Assembly (NCBI RefSeq): GCF_900105715.1
Contig: NZ_FNRY01000001.1
Span: forward strand, 868,001 to 932,000
DNA: 64,000 bases
Direction: 5' to 3'
From: Paramicrobacterium humi
GTDB lineage: Bacteria; Actinomycetota; Actinomycetes; Actinomycetales; Microbacteriaceae
Of the stretch, positions 8,147 to 16,888 are shown in pieces. The notes beneath the pieces are model-generated. The model saw only the letters and a program-made list of their open reading frames with translations. It did not search any database and had not been told where the DNA came from. Position numbers and translations under genes: made by a program. Each line of letters begins with the position of its first letter. The first letter of the stretch is position 1.

Positions 8147-9592
8147 CTAATCTGCGCCGAGCGCCTCCGCGACGATCCGATGCCGCACCCGGCCGGCGGC
8201 CTCCGTCGCATCGGGGATGACCGAGGCGAGACCGGTTCCGGCGAGCCACGCGCCGGTCGCGTCGAGTCCCGGCACGGCGGCTATCGCGTCGCGCAGCGCC
8301 GCCGCGCGCTCCCGCTGCCCGGAGAACGCGGCCGGCAGCGTGCCCGCCCACGAGGTGCGGACGGCATCCACAACCTGGTCTGCGGCGATGGACACGCCGA
8401 GCATCGCGCTCGCCTCGCGGCGCGCGAGGTCGATGACGGCGCCCTCGTCGAGGCCCTCGAGGGGGCTCGACGCGCCTTGCGTCCCGAATGACACGCGCAC
8501 GATGTGCCGGTGCGGTGCGCCGATGCTCTCGGCGAGCCACTCCCACTTCGCGCTCGAGTGCGTCAGCGCCTTGGCGACGCGGTTCGCCGAGCGGGCCGTC
8601 AGCACGCCGGTGCCGCGCGGCTCCGCGTCCAGTTCGGGACTGTCGATCGCGAGCGTCACGATGTCGACAGCGGGAGGGCGCGCCGCCGCGTGCGCGGAGA
8701 ACGCGGGCACGTGCGGTGCAAGCAGCTCGACAGCGACGGGTTCGGGCACCGCGACGATCACCGCATCGGCGTCGGTTTCGGCACCCTCCCCCTCGGAAGT
8801 CTCCGTCACGACGCGCCAGCGTTCCCCGTCGAGCGGCTCGATCGCCTGCGCCCGGGTGTCGGTGAGCACGGTGACGGCATAGTTCTCAAGCGCGGCACGC
8901 AGCGCCTCGACGAGCACGGTCATTCCGCCTCGGAAGCCGCCGACGGCGGAGCCGGCCGGCACGTTGTCGCGCAGCGTCGCGACGGCGCCCGAGAGGGAGC
9001 CCGCGACGGTGAGCGCGCGATTGAGTCCGGGTGCCGCGCGCGTGACGTCGAGCTGGCTGGGCTCGGCGGAGTAGACGCCGTTCGTGACCGGCGCGACCAG
9101 GTTCTCGAGCACGGCCTTCCCCATGCGCTTCTCGACGAGCGCTCCGAGGTTGCGCTCGTCGCCGATCGTGAGCACGGGCCTGACGCGGTCGAGGTACGCG
9201 CGCCACGCGCCCTTCCAGCCGATGATGGCCCGCACGTCGTCGGCAAGCGGGTTCGAGGGGATGCCGAGGATGCCGGCCTTCGGCAGCGGGGCCGCCGAAT
9301 CGCCGAAGAGCAGCCAGGCGCCCGCACTGTTCGGGGCGATCACGGCCTCCTCGAGTCCGAGCCGCTCGATGAGTGCGCGCACGGTCCCGCCGCGAGTCGC
9401 GAAGCTCTCGGCTCCCACGTCGACGGCGACGCCCGCGACCTCCTCCGTGCGAATGCAGCCGCCGAGCCGGTCGGCGGCCTCGACGAGGGTGACGCGCACG
9501 CCGATGCGGGCGCACTCGAGCGCCGCGACGAGTCCGGCGACTCCGCCGCCGATGACGACGACGTGCTTGTCAGAAGGTACGCCGGCGGTCAT
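8147..9592 (-). CDS. cgoX: Coproporphyrinogen III oxidase (HemY-type flavoprotein)
   Basis: Oxygen-dependent FAD enzyme oxidising coproporphyrinogen III to coproporphyrin III; older name hemY/hemG-like protoporphyrinogen oxidase. Of 481 residues, the N-terminal Rossmann motif VIGGGVAGLVAALECARIG (about 11-29) and LVEAADRLGGCIRTE bind FAD; NGVYSAEPSQLDV and the C-terminal ATGAWLAGTGLASVIPDA are family landmarks. The ATG at 9592 overlaps the hemE stop as ATGA. With chdC and cpfC in the same block the coproporphyrin route is far more likely than the protoporphyrin route. Confidence 0.92.
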   Translation of the reverse strand: MTAGVPSDKHVVVIGGGVAGLVAALECARIGVRVTLVEAADRLGGCIRTEEVAGVAVDVGAESFATRGGTVRALIERLGLEEAVIAPNSAGAWLLFGDSAAPLPKAGILGIPSNPLADDVRAIIGWKGAWRAYLDRVRPVLTIGDERNLGALVEKRMGKAVLENLVAPVTNGVYSAEPSQLDVTRAAPGLNRALTVAGSLSGAVATLRDNVPAGSAVGGFRGGMTVLVEALRAALENYAVTVLTDTRAQAIEPLDGERWRVVTETSEGEGAETDADAVIVAVPEPVAVELLAPHVPAFSAHAAARPPAVDIVTLAIDSPELDAEPRGTGVLTARSANRVAKALTHSSAKWEWLAESIGAPHRHIVRVSFGTQGASSPLEGLDEGAVIDLARREASAMLGVSIAADQVVDAVRTSWAGTLPAAFSGQRERAAALRDAIAAVPGLDATGAWLAGTGLASVIPDATEAAGRVRHRIVAEALGAD

Positions 9593-10704
9593 CGTGCGTG
9601 CACCAGTTCCACGATGCGCGTCAGCACCTCCGGGTCCGTGTCCGGCGGCACCCCGTGCCCGAGGTTGAGCACGTGCGAGGGGGCGCTCGCGCCCCGCGCG
9701 AGCACGTCGAGCACGTGCCGCTCGAGCACCTCCCACGGCGCGGCCAGCTGCGCGGGATCGATGTTGCCCTGCAGCGGCACACCGCCGCCGAGCCGGCGCT
9801 CGGCCTCGTCGAGCGGGATGCGGTAGTCGACGCCGACCGTGTCGGCGCCCACGCCGTGCATGGCGGCGAGGAGTTCGCCCGTGCCGACGCCGAAGTGCAC
9901 GATCGGCACGCTGTGGCTCTCGCCGCCGCGCTCGTAGCCGAGGTCCTTCACGTACTCGAGGGCGCGGGCCGAGGCCGGCGCGACGTGCTCGGAGTAGTCA
10001 GTGAGCGACAGATCGCCTGCCCACGAGTCGAAGAGCTGCGCGGCAGAGGCGCCGGCGAGCACTTGCGCGCGGAGGAAGCGCCCGGTGACGTCCGCCGTCC
10101 ACGCCATGAGCCGCGACCAGGCGAGGGGATCGCTGTGCATGAGCGCGCGAGCACGCAGATGATCCTTCGAGGGCCCGCCCTCGACGAGGTAGGCGGCGAG
10201 CGTGAACGGCGCGCCGGCGAATCCGACGAGCGGCGTCGCGCCGTCGATCCCGGGGATGCGGCGCAGTCCGGCGACGGTCTGGGCGACGGCCTCCGTCACG
10301 GCCGTGAGGCGCTCGTCGAGAACGGCCGGGTCGAGAGCGAGAAGCCGGTCGAGGTCGTCGTTCGAGCGAATGGCCTCGCCCATGACGGGGCCCTTGCCCG
10401 CCACGATCTCGACGTCGACGCCGACGAGTCGCAGGGGAACGACGATGTCGGAGAAGAACACGGCGGCGTCGACCTTGTGCCGGCGCACCGGCTGCAGCGT
10501 GATCTCGCTCGCCATGCCCGGGTTGAGGCACGCGTCGAGCATGGCCGTGCCCACGCGCAGGGCGCGGTATTCGGGCAGCGATCGCCCCGCCTGCCGCATG
10601 AACCACACGGGCGTCACGTCGGGCCGGTCGCCGCGGTAGGCGCGCACGAGGCGCGAATCGTGAGTCAGCCCGGACGCGAGAGGGTGGCGAGAATCGAGGT
10701 GCAC
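9589..10704 (-). CDS. hemE: Uroporphyrinogen decarboxylase
   Basis: Removes four acetate carboxyls from uroporphyrinogen III to give coproporphyrinogen III. The 371-residue protein has PVWFMRQAGRSLPEYRALR near the N-terminus (the arginine-rich substrate clamp), VFFSDIVVPLRLVG with the catalytic-type aspartate, GFAGAPFTLAAYLVEGG, and NLGHGVPPDTDPE near the end. It starts at GTG 10704. First gene of the minus-strand heme block; its stop overlaps the cgoX start. Confidence 0.94.
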   Translation of the reverse strand: MHLDSRHPLASGLTHDSRLVRAYRGDRPDVTPVWFMRQAGRSLPEYRALRVGTAMLDACLNPGMASEITLQPVRRHKVDAAVFFSDIVVPLRLVGVDVEIVAGKGPVMGEAIRSNDDLDRLLALDPAVLDERLTAVTEAVAQTVAGLRRIPGIDGATPLVGFAGAPFTLAAYLVEGGPSKDHLRARALMHSDPLAWSRLMAWTADVTGRFLRAQVLAGASAAQLFDSWAGDLSLTDYSEHVAPASARALEYVKDLGYERGGESHSVPIVHFGVGTGELLAAMHGVGADTVGVDYRIPLDEAERRLGGGVPLQGNIDPAQLAAPWEVLERHVLDVLARGASAPSHVLNLGHGVPPDTDPEVLTRIVELVHAR

Positions 10705-10739
10705 TCGCTCATTGTCTCAAACGGGACGGGGAGGCGGCG

Positions 10740-10916
10740 TCACGGCTTCGATGGCGGTGCCCACACGACGATCAGCGCCGTCGCGATCGGGCCGAGCAGC
10801 AAGGAGAGCAGGAACCAGCCCAGCCGGGAGCGGCCCTTCTGCTCCGCGAGTCCCGCGTTCACGAGCGCGAGCGTGAGCCACCCGCCGCCTCCGGCCAGCC
10901 ATGAGTTCGAGTCCAT
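10740..10916 (-). CDS. 58-aa membrane protein between hemE and hemA
   Basis: Short protein with two hydrophobic segments: SWLAGGGGWLTLALVNAGLA and LGWFLLSLLLGPIATALIVVWA, joined by a basic turn EQKGRSR. This resembles small two-helix actinobacterial membrane proteins of unknown role. The ATG at 10916 follows TAACGT by exactly six bases, a leaderless arrangement that supports it being a real gene; a GTG two codons upstream is the alternative. It is divergent from hemA. Confidence 0.6.
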   Translation of the reverse strand: MDSNSWLAGGGGWLTLALVNAGLAEQKGRSRLGWFLLSLLLGPIATALIVVWAPPSKP

Positions 10917-10922
10917 TCGCAC

Positions 10923-10928
10923 ACGTTA
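10923..10928 (-). promoter_or_regulatory. -10 box TAACGT, leaderless start of the 58-aa protein
   Basis: TAACGT (minus strand) is followed by six bases and the ATG at 10916. Only about 75 bases separate it from the hemA -10 box on the other strand, so the two divergent promoters share one control region. Confidence 0.45.
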
Positions 10929-11004
10929 CCGCCGCCTCGGCGAGTGCGCGGTAGCGGCATCCGTTTTCTACGTGGCATAGAACTTTCGTCCAGATTCGGC
11001 GGGG

Positions 11005-11010
11005 TACCCT
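11005..11010 (+). promoter_or_regulatory. -10 box TACCCT, leaderless start of hemA
   Basis: TACCCT is followed by seven bases and the GTG at 11018. There is no ribosome-binding site in the spacer, which favours the GTG over the ATG two codons later. Confidence 0.5.
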
Positions 11011-11017
11011 TTAACGC

Positions 11018-12373
11018 GTGCTCATGAGTCTGACGGCGAGTCACAAGAACGCCTCCTTCGATCTGCTGGAACAGCTCTCCCTCGACGCCGACGCCGTGGC
11101 CACGAGCATCACGACCGCGTCCGAGCGCGTGCGCGGCAGCGTCGTCGTGGCCACGTGCAATCGCTTTGAGGTGTACGTCGACATCGACGGTGACGGGCCG
11201 GATGCCGCAATGGGCGCAGTCTCCGCCGCGACGGCCGTCGTCGCCGGGGCGTCCGGCATCGACGCGGCGACCCTTGAGCGCACGTGGCACGTCAAGACCG
11301 ACGAGAGTGCCGCCGAGCACTTGTTCGCCGTGACCTCCGGTCTCGAGTCCGTCGTCGTCGGCGAGGGCGAGATCGCTGGCCAGGTGCGGCGCTCGCTCGA
11401 GAGCGCGCGCGAGGCCGGCACGACGACGGCGACGCTCGAACGACTGTTCCAGCGCGCCTCGCAGACGTCTCGGGGCATCAAGAACCGCACTCCGATCGGC
11501 CGAGCGGGCCGCTCGATCGTGCGCCTCGCGCTCGAGCTCGCCTCGAGCCGCGTGACCGACTGGTCGAGCATGCGCGTGCTGCTCATCGGTACGGGCGCGT
11601 ACGCGGGAGCGAGCCTCGCGGCGCTGCGCGATCGCGGCGTCACGGACGTGAGCGTGTTCTCCCCCTCGGGGCGCGGCGCGACGTTCGCCGCGAACCACGG
11701 CATCGCCACCGTCGATCCGGCGGACTTCGCCTCGGTCGTCGCCGCCGCCGACGTCATCGTCACGTGCACCGTCACCGAGGGCTTCGTTCTCGACGCGGAC
11801 ATCCTGCAGCGGGCGCGGGTGGAGTACGCGCTCGCCCACACATCGGCGCACGTACGCGACGTTCTGCATCGCGACGGCACACCCGGCTGTCCGGTCAACC
11901 ACGACGCGTACCAGCTTGTCATCGACCTCGGGCTGCCGCGCAACGTCGACCCCGACGTGGCGAGCGTGCACGGCGTCGAGCTGGTCGACCTCGAGACCAT
12001 CCGCATCCACGCGCCGCTCGAGGAGCTGCAGGCCACCGAGGTCGCTCGTGCGATGGTCGGAAAGGCCGCGCGCACTTTCACACGCGTGACGCACGAGGAG
12101 TCTCTCGCTCCCGCCGTCGTCGCGCTACGCGCGCATGGTCAGCGCATCCTCGACGAGGAGATCGCGCGCATCGCGCACCGCGATCCCGACGGGGTCGCCG
12201 CATCCGCCTTGCGCCACCTGGTGGGCCGCCTGCTGCACACTCCCACGACCCGTGCCCGCGAGCTCGCACGCGACGGCGAGGCGGAGCGCTACGTGGACGC
12301 CCTCGAGGCACTGTTCGGCATCGACGTCGACGCGGATGCCGCTGCGGAACGCGACGGCGAAGCGGCTTCGTAG
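11018..12373 (+). CDS. hemA: Glutamyl-tRNA reductase
   Basis: First committed step of C5 heme synthesis: reduces glutamyl-tRNA(Glu) to glutamate-1-semialdehyde with NADPH. The 451-residue protein has the nucleophilic cysteine C47 in VATCNRFEVY, SGLESVVVGEGEIAGQVR (family form usually GETQILGQV), an NADPH-binding LLIGTGAYAGASLAAL near 188-203, and the C-terminal dimerisation helix. The usual histidine-rich ASHK motif is at 8-10. It is transcribed away from the rest of the hem block. GTG 11018 is chosen because of the leaderless -10 spacing. Confidence 0.94.
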   Translation: MLMSLTASHKNASFDLLEQLSLDADAVATSITTASERVRGSVVVATCNRFEVYVDIDGDGPDAAMGAVSAATAVVAGASGIDAATLERTWHVKTDESAAEHLFAVTSGLESVVVGEGEIAGQVRRSLESAREAGTTTATLERLFQRASQTSRGIKNRTPIGRAGRSIVRLALELASSRVTDWSSMRVLLIGTGAYAGASLAALRDRGVTDVSVFSPSGRGATFAANHGIATVDPADFASVVAAADVIVTCTVTEGFVLDADILQRARVEYALAHTSAHVRDVLHRDGTPGCPVNHDAYQLVIDLGLPRNVDPDVASVHGVELVDLETIRIHAPLEELQATEVARAMVGKAARTFTRVTHEESLAPAVVALRAHGQRILDEEIARIAHRDPDGVAASALRHLVGRLLHTPTTRARELARDGEAERYVDALEALFGIDVDADAAAERDGEAAS

Positions 12374-12526
12374 CCGCGCCTGCGCAGGACAACTCCCCGC
12401 GTATGGCCGTTGCCGACACGTTTTCTGCGATCCGGACCGACACGCCGCAACGGGACTCAGGCGCGGCGGAGTGTCACGAGAATCGCAGAAATTAGCGAAG
12501 CTGCCTGCCGGACGCGTTAACCACGA

Positions 12527-12548
12527 AGAGCCCGCCGAAGCGGGCTCT
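12527..12548. terminator. Hairpin after hemA
   Basis: Perfect nine-base stem AGAGCCCGC / GCGGGCTCT with loop CGAA, 154 bases after the hemA stop and just after the stop of the convergent DUF4190 gene. No strong T run on the plus strand; TTCGTGGTT follows on the minus strand. Probably serves both genes. Confidence 0.6.
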
Positions 12549-12562
12549 CGCGCGACGCCAGC

Positions 12563-12919
12563 TCAGTAGTTGTAGTCGTAGGTGGACGCGGCGCCGATGG
12601 CGGCGATCACGGCGATGACGACGATGATCTGGATCACGACGGACACGATGCCGATGATGACCGCCGCGATCGCGAGGCCCCGGCCCTTCTCGCCCGTCTT
12701 CTTGATCTGCGAGAGCGACACGAAGCCGAGAATCGCAGCGATGATGGAGAACCCGATGAGCGAGCCGACGAACGACACGATCGCGAGGACGTTCCATTTG
12801 TCCTGCGGGGCCGGCGCGTAGCCGTACGGCTGCTGCTGGTAGGGCTGCTGCTGGTACGGCTGCTGGTTGCCCGGGTACTGACCGGGAGCCGGTGCTGCGG
12901 GAGGAGGAGTGTTAGACAT
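12563..12919 (-). CDS. DUF4190 membrane protein with Gln/Pro/Tyr-rich N-terminus
   Basis: A 118-residue protein. Residues 1-40 are disordered with PYQQQPYQQQPYGYAP repeats; two transmembrane helices follow (WNVLAIVSFVGSLIGFSIIA and IAAVIIGIVSVVIQIIVVIA), linked by the characteristic LGFVSLSQIKKTGEKGRGLA loop of DUF4190. A short YDYNY tail ends it. AAAGGA precedes the ATG by eight bases. Such proteins are common in actinobacteria; role unknown. Confidence 0.85.
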   Translation of the reverse strand: MSNTPPPAAPAPGQYPGNQQPYQQQPYQQQPYGYAPAPQDKWNVLAIVSFVGSLIGFSIIAAILGFVSLSQIKKTGEKGRGLAIAAVIIGIVSVVIQIIVVIAVIAAIGAASTYDYNY

Positions 12920-13054
12920 GCGTGGGTTCCTTTCTCACGTCCATGGTGCGGCGGCATCTGGCTGGCGCACCCGCCGCCATGGCGTCTTGTTCCAAGCGTG
13001 GCGCATCCCGGGAGCGGGCGTCAACGGGAAGGGGTCCCCATGCCCGCCCGTGGA

Positions 13055-14440
13055 TCAGGCGCCCTTGAGCCGCTCGGCGAGGTAGCCGTACAGGCGGTCG
13101 AGCGAGACGCGCTCTTGCGCCATGGTGTCGCGGTCGCGCACCGTGACGGCCTTGTCGTCGAGCGAGTCGAAGTCGACCGTGATGCAGTACGGGGTGCCGA
13201 TCTCGTCCTGGCGGCGGTAGCGACGGCCGATCGCGCCCGCGTCGTCGAAGTCGACGTTCCACTGGGCGCGCAGGTTTGCCGCGACCTCGCGCGCGAGCGG
13301 CGAGAGCGCCTCGTTGCGGCTGAGCGGGAGCACGGCGGCCTTGACGGGCGAGAGCCGCGGGTCGAGCTTGAGAACTGTGCGCTTGTCGACCCCGCCCTTC
13401 GTGTTCGGCGCCTCGTCTTCGGTGTAGGCGTCGACGAGGAACGCCATCATCGAGCGGGTGAGGCCGAACGACGGCTCGATCACGTAAGGGATGTAGCGCT
13501 CCCCCGTGGCCTGATTGAAGAAGCTGAGCTCGGTTCCCGAGGCCTCCGAGTGCGAGCGCAGGTCGAAGTCGGTGCGGTTGGCGACGCCCATGAGCTCGCC
13601 CCACTCGCTTCCTGCGAAGCCGAAGCGGTACTCGAAGTCGATCGTGCCCGCCGAGTAGTGCGCGCGCTCGTCTTCGGGGACGTCGAACTGCCGCATGTTG
13701 TCGGGGTTGATGCCGAGGTCGACGAACCAGTCCCAGCACGCGTCGACCCAGTGCTTGAACCAGGTGTCCGCGTCGTCGGGAGCCGTGAAGTACTCGATCT
13801 CCATCTGCTCGAACTCGCGCGTGCGGAAGATGAAGTTTCCGGGCGTGATCTCGTTGCGGAACGCCTTGCCGACCTGGCCGATGCCGAACGGCGGCTTCTT
13901 GCGGGAGGCGGTGACGACGTTGTTGAAGTTGACGAAGATGCCCTGCGCGGTCTCCGGACGCAAGTAGTGCAGCCCGGCCGCGGACTCGACGGGTCCGAGG
14001 AAGGTCTTGACGAGGCCCGAGAACATCTGCGGCTCGGTCCACTGCCCCTTGGTGCCGCAGTCGGGACACGGGATCTCGCTCATGCCATCCTTGGGCTGGC
14101 GGCCCTTCTTTGCGACGAACGCCTCGATGAGGTGGTCTTGGCGGTGACGGTGGTGGCAGTGCTGGCACTCGACGAGCGGGTCGGTGAAGGTGGCGACGTG
14201 GCCGGAGGCTTCCCACACCTGCTTCGGCAGGATGAGCGACGAGTCGAGACCGACCATATCGTCGCGGCCGCGCACAAAGTTCTGCCACCACTGGCGCTTG
14301 ATGTTCTCCTTGAGCTCCACGCCGAGGGGCCCGTAGTCCCACGCCGAGCGCGAACCGCCGTAGATCTCACCGGCCTGGAAGACGAACCCGCGGTGGCGGG
14401 CGAGGGCGATGACGGCGTCGAGTCTGCTGGGTGCGGCCAC
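13055..14440 (-). CDS. glyS: Glycyl-tRNA synthetase
   Basis: Charges tRNA(Gly) with glycine; class II, single-chain alpha2 type found in actinobacteria, archaea and eukaryotes. The 461-residue protein has [13 protein letters not shown] and [15 protein letters not shown] at the N-terminus, the CPDCGTKG zinc-like site near 115-122, [35 protein letters not shown] (motif 2) and [20 protein letters not shown] (motif 3). GTG 14440 with AGGAG five bases upstream is the start. Stands alone on its strand. Confidence 0.95.
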   Translation of the reverse strand: MAAPSRLDAVIALARHRGFVFQAGEIYGGSRSAWDYGPLGVELKENIKRQWWQNFVRGRDDMVGLDSSLILPKQVWEASGHVATFTDPLVECQHCHHRHRQDHLIEAFVAKKGRQPKDGMSEIPCPDCGTKGQWTEPQMFSGLVKTFLGPVESAAGLHYLRPETAQGIFVNFNNVVTASRKKPPFGIGQVGKAFRNEITPGNFIFRTREFEQMEIEYFTAPDDADTWFKHWVDACWDWFVDLGINPDNMRQFDVPEDERAHYSAGTIDFEYRFGFAGSEWGELMGVANRTDFDLRSHSEASGTELSFFNQATGERYIPYVIEPSFGLTRSMMAFLVDAYTEDEAPNTKGGVDKRTVLKLDPRLSPVKAAVLPLSRNEALSPLAREVAANLRAQWNVDFDDAGAIGRRYRRQDEIGTPYCITVDFDSLDDKAVTVRDRDTMAQERVSLDRLYGYLAERLKGA

Positions 14441-14555
14441 GGTGGCTCCTGAGGGGGTGTGTCGTCGAGAACTGCCGGATTACGCGGCAGATCCCAGTCT
14501 AACGAGTGCGCGTTGCTCCCTCACATCGCCCGATGCGACTCCCTTCTCGCTCGCC

Positions 14556-14789
14556 TCATTCCTCTTCGGCTGGGACTTCATCGTCCGTCGGAAGTGTCAC
14601 CAGCGCGATCGGAATTCCGGGGCCGACGAGGAGCTCCGCCGGCGTCGGCCTGCCCTCACCGCGATTCACGCGGATCCAGCCGGGCTTACCGCTCTCGACC
14701 GCTTCGGCGATGCGCGACTTGAGCTGTTCGTAATCTTCCGCACGGGCAGCGTATTGGGCGCCACCGTACAGCACGTTGACCCGTTTCAC
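14556..14789 (-). CDS. Small hypothetical protein
   Basis: A 77-residue, mostly hydrophilic protein, not recognised. It begins MKRVNVLYGGAQYAARAEDY, has a basic middle (KPGWIRVNRGEGRPTPAEL), a beta-like LVGPGIPIALVTLP and an acidic end. Its ATG overlaps the stop of the DUF7882-like gene as ATGA, so the two are translationally coupled and likely act together. Base composition is lower in GC than the flanking glyS. Confidence 0.6.
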   Translation of the reverse strand: MKRVNVLYGGAQYAARAEDYEQLKSRIAEAVESGKPGWIRVNRGEGRPTPAELLVGPGIPIALVTLPTDDEVPAEEE

Positions 14790-15115
14790 GCCTCGTCGTC
14801 CGTAGTCACGTTGGCGGAATGGGTAGGCTCCGGAACGATCTGCAGCCCTCCTGGAGCGTTCGCGGTCAGCATCAGTTCGTCGATCCAGTCACGGTTGACC
14901 GCCGGGGACTTGCTCCCGCTGTATTTGAAGTGAAGCGGAATCGTCGGGTGCATCCATAGTGTGCTTCTGCCGTCCCCGATCTTCGGGTCGTCCTTCCATG
15001 AGAAATAGAACGCCTCGTTGCGGCGAAGCTTCGCTCCGATGACCAGCTGCAGATGCGCGAGCACCCGGTCTTCAAAGTCCACAGTGAGCGTAGAGTCATA
15101 CGTCAGCATTCCCAT
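14786..15115 (-). CDS. DUF7882-like small protein
   Basis: A 109-residue protein with VDFEDRVLAHLQLVIGAKLRR near the N-terminus, FYFSWKD, TLWMHPTIPLHFKYSG, NRDWIDELMLTANAPGGLQ and VPEP at the end. This block order matches a short family common in Microbacteriaceae, often mislabelled ATP-dependent DNA ligase and now called DUF7882. No ligase motif is present. GGGAGA lies before the ATG. Function unknown. Confidence 0.65.
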   Translation of the reverse strand: MGMLTYDSTLTVDFEDRVLAHLQLVIGAKLRRNEAFYFSWKDDPKIGDGRSTLWMHPTIPLHFKYSGSKSPAVNRDWIDELMLTANAPGGLQIVPEPTHSANVTTDDEA

Positions 15116-15187
15116 GAGTGTCTCCCGTCGTCGTGCCGGACCCGCTGTGAGCGAGGTTTGCCCGATCGGTGTGCGGACCCGAGCGAC

Positions 15188-15538
15188 CTACAGATCATCG
15201 ATCCAGTTCGGGACGTCGATCTGCGGCGATTGCTCCTTGGCAGAAAGCCTGTGGGGCTGATTCTGACGCAGTTCACGCGTTTCGTCCTGGAAGGATTTGA
15301 TGAGCGCTTCGTCGATGATCTCGTCATGTTCGGTCGGCTCTGTCTCAGTGATCAGCTGGCTTGCCGGCCCGATGAGAAACTTCGATCGGCCGACGGATCC
15401 GTTCTCGAGCAACGTCGGAATATCGACCGTTGCCGATGTGTTCGATCTCGCCAGCCCCTCGGCGTACTCCAAGAGAGCCTTCGCGATAGCCGTGCCGGTG
15501 ACGGCCTCACCGCCAGCGTAGAAAATCCGATCCATCAC
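15188..15538 (-). CDS. Hypothetical protein
   Basis: A 116-residue soluble protein, not recognised. Readable parts: AGGEAVTGTAIAKALLEYAE, TSATVDIPTLLENGSVGRSK, FLIGPASQLI, then an acidic, probably unstructured second half ending WIDDL. Start is GTG 15538 or the next codon ATG 15535. It precedes the DUF7882-like gene on the same strand by 72 bases and may belong to the same unit. Confidence 0.5.
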   Translation of the reverse strand: MMDRIFYAGGEAVTGTAIAKALLEYAEGLARSNTSATVDIPTLLENGSVGRSKFLIGPASQLITETEPTEHDEIIDEALIKSFQDETRELRQNQPHRLSAKEQSPQIDVPNWIDDL

Positions 15539-15597
15539 CGAACGGTAATAAGGGCGGGAAGCGCACGACCAGTCCTTGACATCGCCCGCGATGGAAA

Positions 15598-15983
15598 CTA
15601 AGCAGTAGCCTCAATCCCGAGGGCGGAGCGGTATCGGCGGCGCAGCGCGGCCTGAGCGGCCCGGAGGAACGGGTGCATGGGGGCCCAGACCGGAGAATCT
15701 GCAGGCCGCGTCAGCGAGCGAATCGTGAGCACCACGGAATCGCCGTTGCGATGGACGATGAACGCTTCTTCTCCGCTGATCGGGTGTCCGGGCAGCGTGC
15801 GGTACGCGAAGTCCACTCGAACGGCCGTGCACACAAACTCGAAGCCCGCCGCCAGACAACGTCGCCCGCGCCGAGCGTCGTGCTCTCCTCGTAGCAGCGA
15901 AGGCCGTGATTTCGCGCCGCCCACACTTCAGTTGCGGGAGAAGTGAGACTCATCGTCAGAACGTCCTCAGCAATCTCCGTCAA
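15598..15983 (-). pseudogene. Broken DUF1990 gene (frameshift and probable internal deletion)
   Basis: The first part, read from TTG 15983 (TTGA overlap with the arsC stop), gives SLTSPATEVWAARNHGL and TTLGAGDVVWRRAS, like the N-terminus of DUF1990 proteins. The C-terminal part is in another frame: GFEFVCTAVRVDFAYRTLPG, HPISGEEAFIVHR, ALRRRYRSAL, matching the family's FAYGTLPGHPE block and end. The join lies near 15855-15875. The two parts total about 128 codons against about 165 in the family, so the middle seems lost. Neither frame alone gives a full domain. A sequencing error could explain the frame change but not the missing middle. Confidence 0.6.
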
Positions 15984-16387
15984 CTATGAGCGAGTAGTTC
16001 ATAGACGAGGGCTCGCACGCGCGACTTGATGTCGTCGCGAATGTTGCGCACGACCTCGATCGGCTGCCCGGCAGGATCCTCCAGTTCCCAATCCTCGTAG
16101 CGCTTCCCGGGGAAGACTGGGCAGGCATCTCCGCAGCCCATGGTGATCACGACATCGGATGCTGCGACGTGATCCGTCGCGAGTCGCTGCGGCACCGCAT
16201 CGGTGATGTCGATGCCGTCTTCGGCCATCGCCTCGATCGCGACCGGGTTGATCCGGTCACCGGGTTCGGATCCGCCGGAGAGCACGTCGATCCTGCCGCC
16301 GGAGAGCTCGCGCGCGTAGCCCGCGGCCATTTGAGAGCGGCCCGCGTTGTGCACGCAGACGAAGAGGGTGGTGGGGCGCTCGGACAT
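15980..16387 (-). CDS. Low-molecular-weight phosphatase / thioredoxin-coupled arsenate reductase
   Basis: A 135-residue protein with the P-loop C11-x5-R17 in FVCVHNAGRSQMAAGYA, GGSEPGDRINPVAIEAM, ITMGCGDACPVFPGKRYEDW and DPAGQPIEVVRNIRDDI. The GCGDACP cysteines and the DPAG loop favour arsenate reductase (ArsC, thioredoxin/mycothiol branch) over a pure tyrosine phosphatase. No arsB/acr3 or arsR lies nearby, so arsenate as the true substrate is only inferred. It overlaps the broken DUF1990 gene by four bases. Confidence 0.85.
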   Translation of the reverse strand: MSERPTTLFVCVHNAGRSQMAAGYARELSGGRIDVLSGGSEPGDRINPVAIEAMAEDGIDITDAVPQRLATDHVAASDVVITMGCGDACPVFPGKRYEDWELEDPAGQPIEVVRNIRDDIKSRVRALVYELLAHS

Positions 16388-16446
16388 GCATTCTCCCTTG
16401 CTCGGTCCCAGTATGCCCGAGCGAGACGACGCGCAGATGGACAGGG

Positions 16447-16452
16447 CAGACT
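16447..16452 (+). promoter_or_regulatory. -10 box CAGACT, possible leaderless start of the Nudix gene
   Basis: CAGACT, six bases, then GTG 16459. The spacer is GGAGGA, but it touches the start codon and is too close to serve as a normal ribosome-binding site. Confidence 0.35.
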
Positions 16453-16458
16453 GGAGGA

Positions 16459-16887
16459 GTGAGCAGTGACACGAATACCCGCCGTACTCTTCCCGACATC
16501 CTCGTCGCCGCCGTCGCGATCATCCGCGACCGACGGGTTCTCATGGTCACCGCTCGCGGCCGCGACGTCGTCTACATGCCGGGCGGCAAAGTGGATCCAG
16601 GCGAGACTCTCCTCGAGGCCGCGCAGCGGGAAGCGCGCGAGGAGATCTCCACGACCCTCGTCCCCGACACCGTGGCGGAGCTGTTCACCGTCGTGACCCA
16701 GGCACACGGCGAGCCGGATGGGCGCCTGGTGCGCATGACCGTCTTCGGCGGGGAACCGGATGTGGCTCCGCGACCCTCTGCGGAAGTCAGCGAGCTGCAC
16801 TGGATCTCCATGGCAGACGTGCACCGCTGCCCGCCGGCTGGCGCCGAGGTGCTGCGGCGCCTGGCGGCATCCGATCTGATCGACTGA
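16459..16887 (+). CDS. Nudix hydrolase
   Basis: Hydrolyses a nucleoside diphosphate linked to another group; the exact substrate is not readable. The 142-residue protein carries a full Nudix box at about 43-64: GKVDPGE followed by seven residues and REAREEI. Upstream is the strand DILVAAVAIIRDRRVLMV. ATGs are lacking, so GTG 16459 is the start. It converges on the PIN toxin gene with a single base between the stops. Confidence 0.88.
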   Translation: MSSDTNTRRTLPDILVAAVAIIRDRRVLMVTARGRDVVYMPGGKVDPGETLLEAAQREAREEISTTLVPDTVAELFTVVTQAHGEPDGRLVRMTVFGGEPDVAPRPSAEVSELHWISMADVHRCPPAGAEVLRRLAASDLID

Positions 16888-16888
16888 C

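Noticed and set aside
14786-15115. ATP-dependent DNA ligase
   Set aside because: Short proteins of this kind are often so labelled, but no KxDG ligase motif is present.
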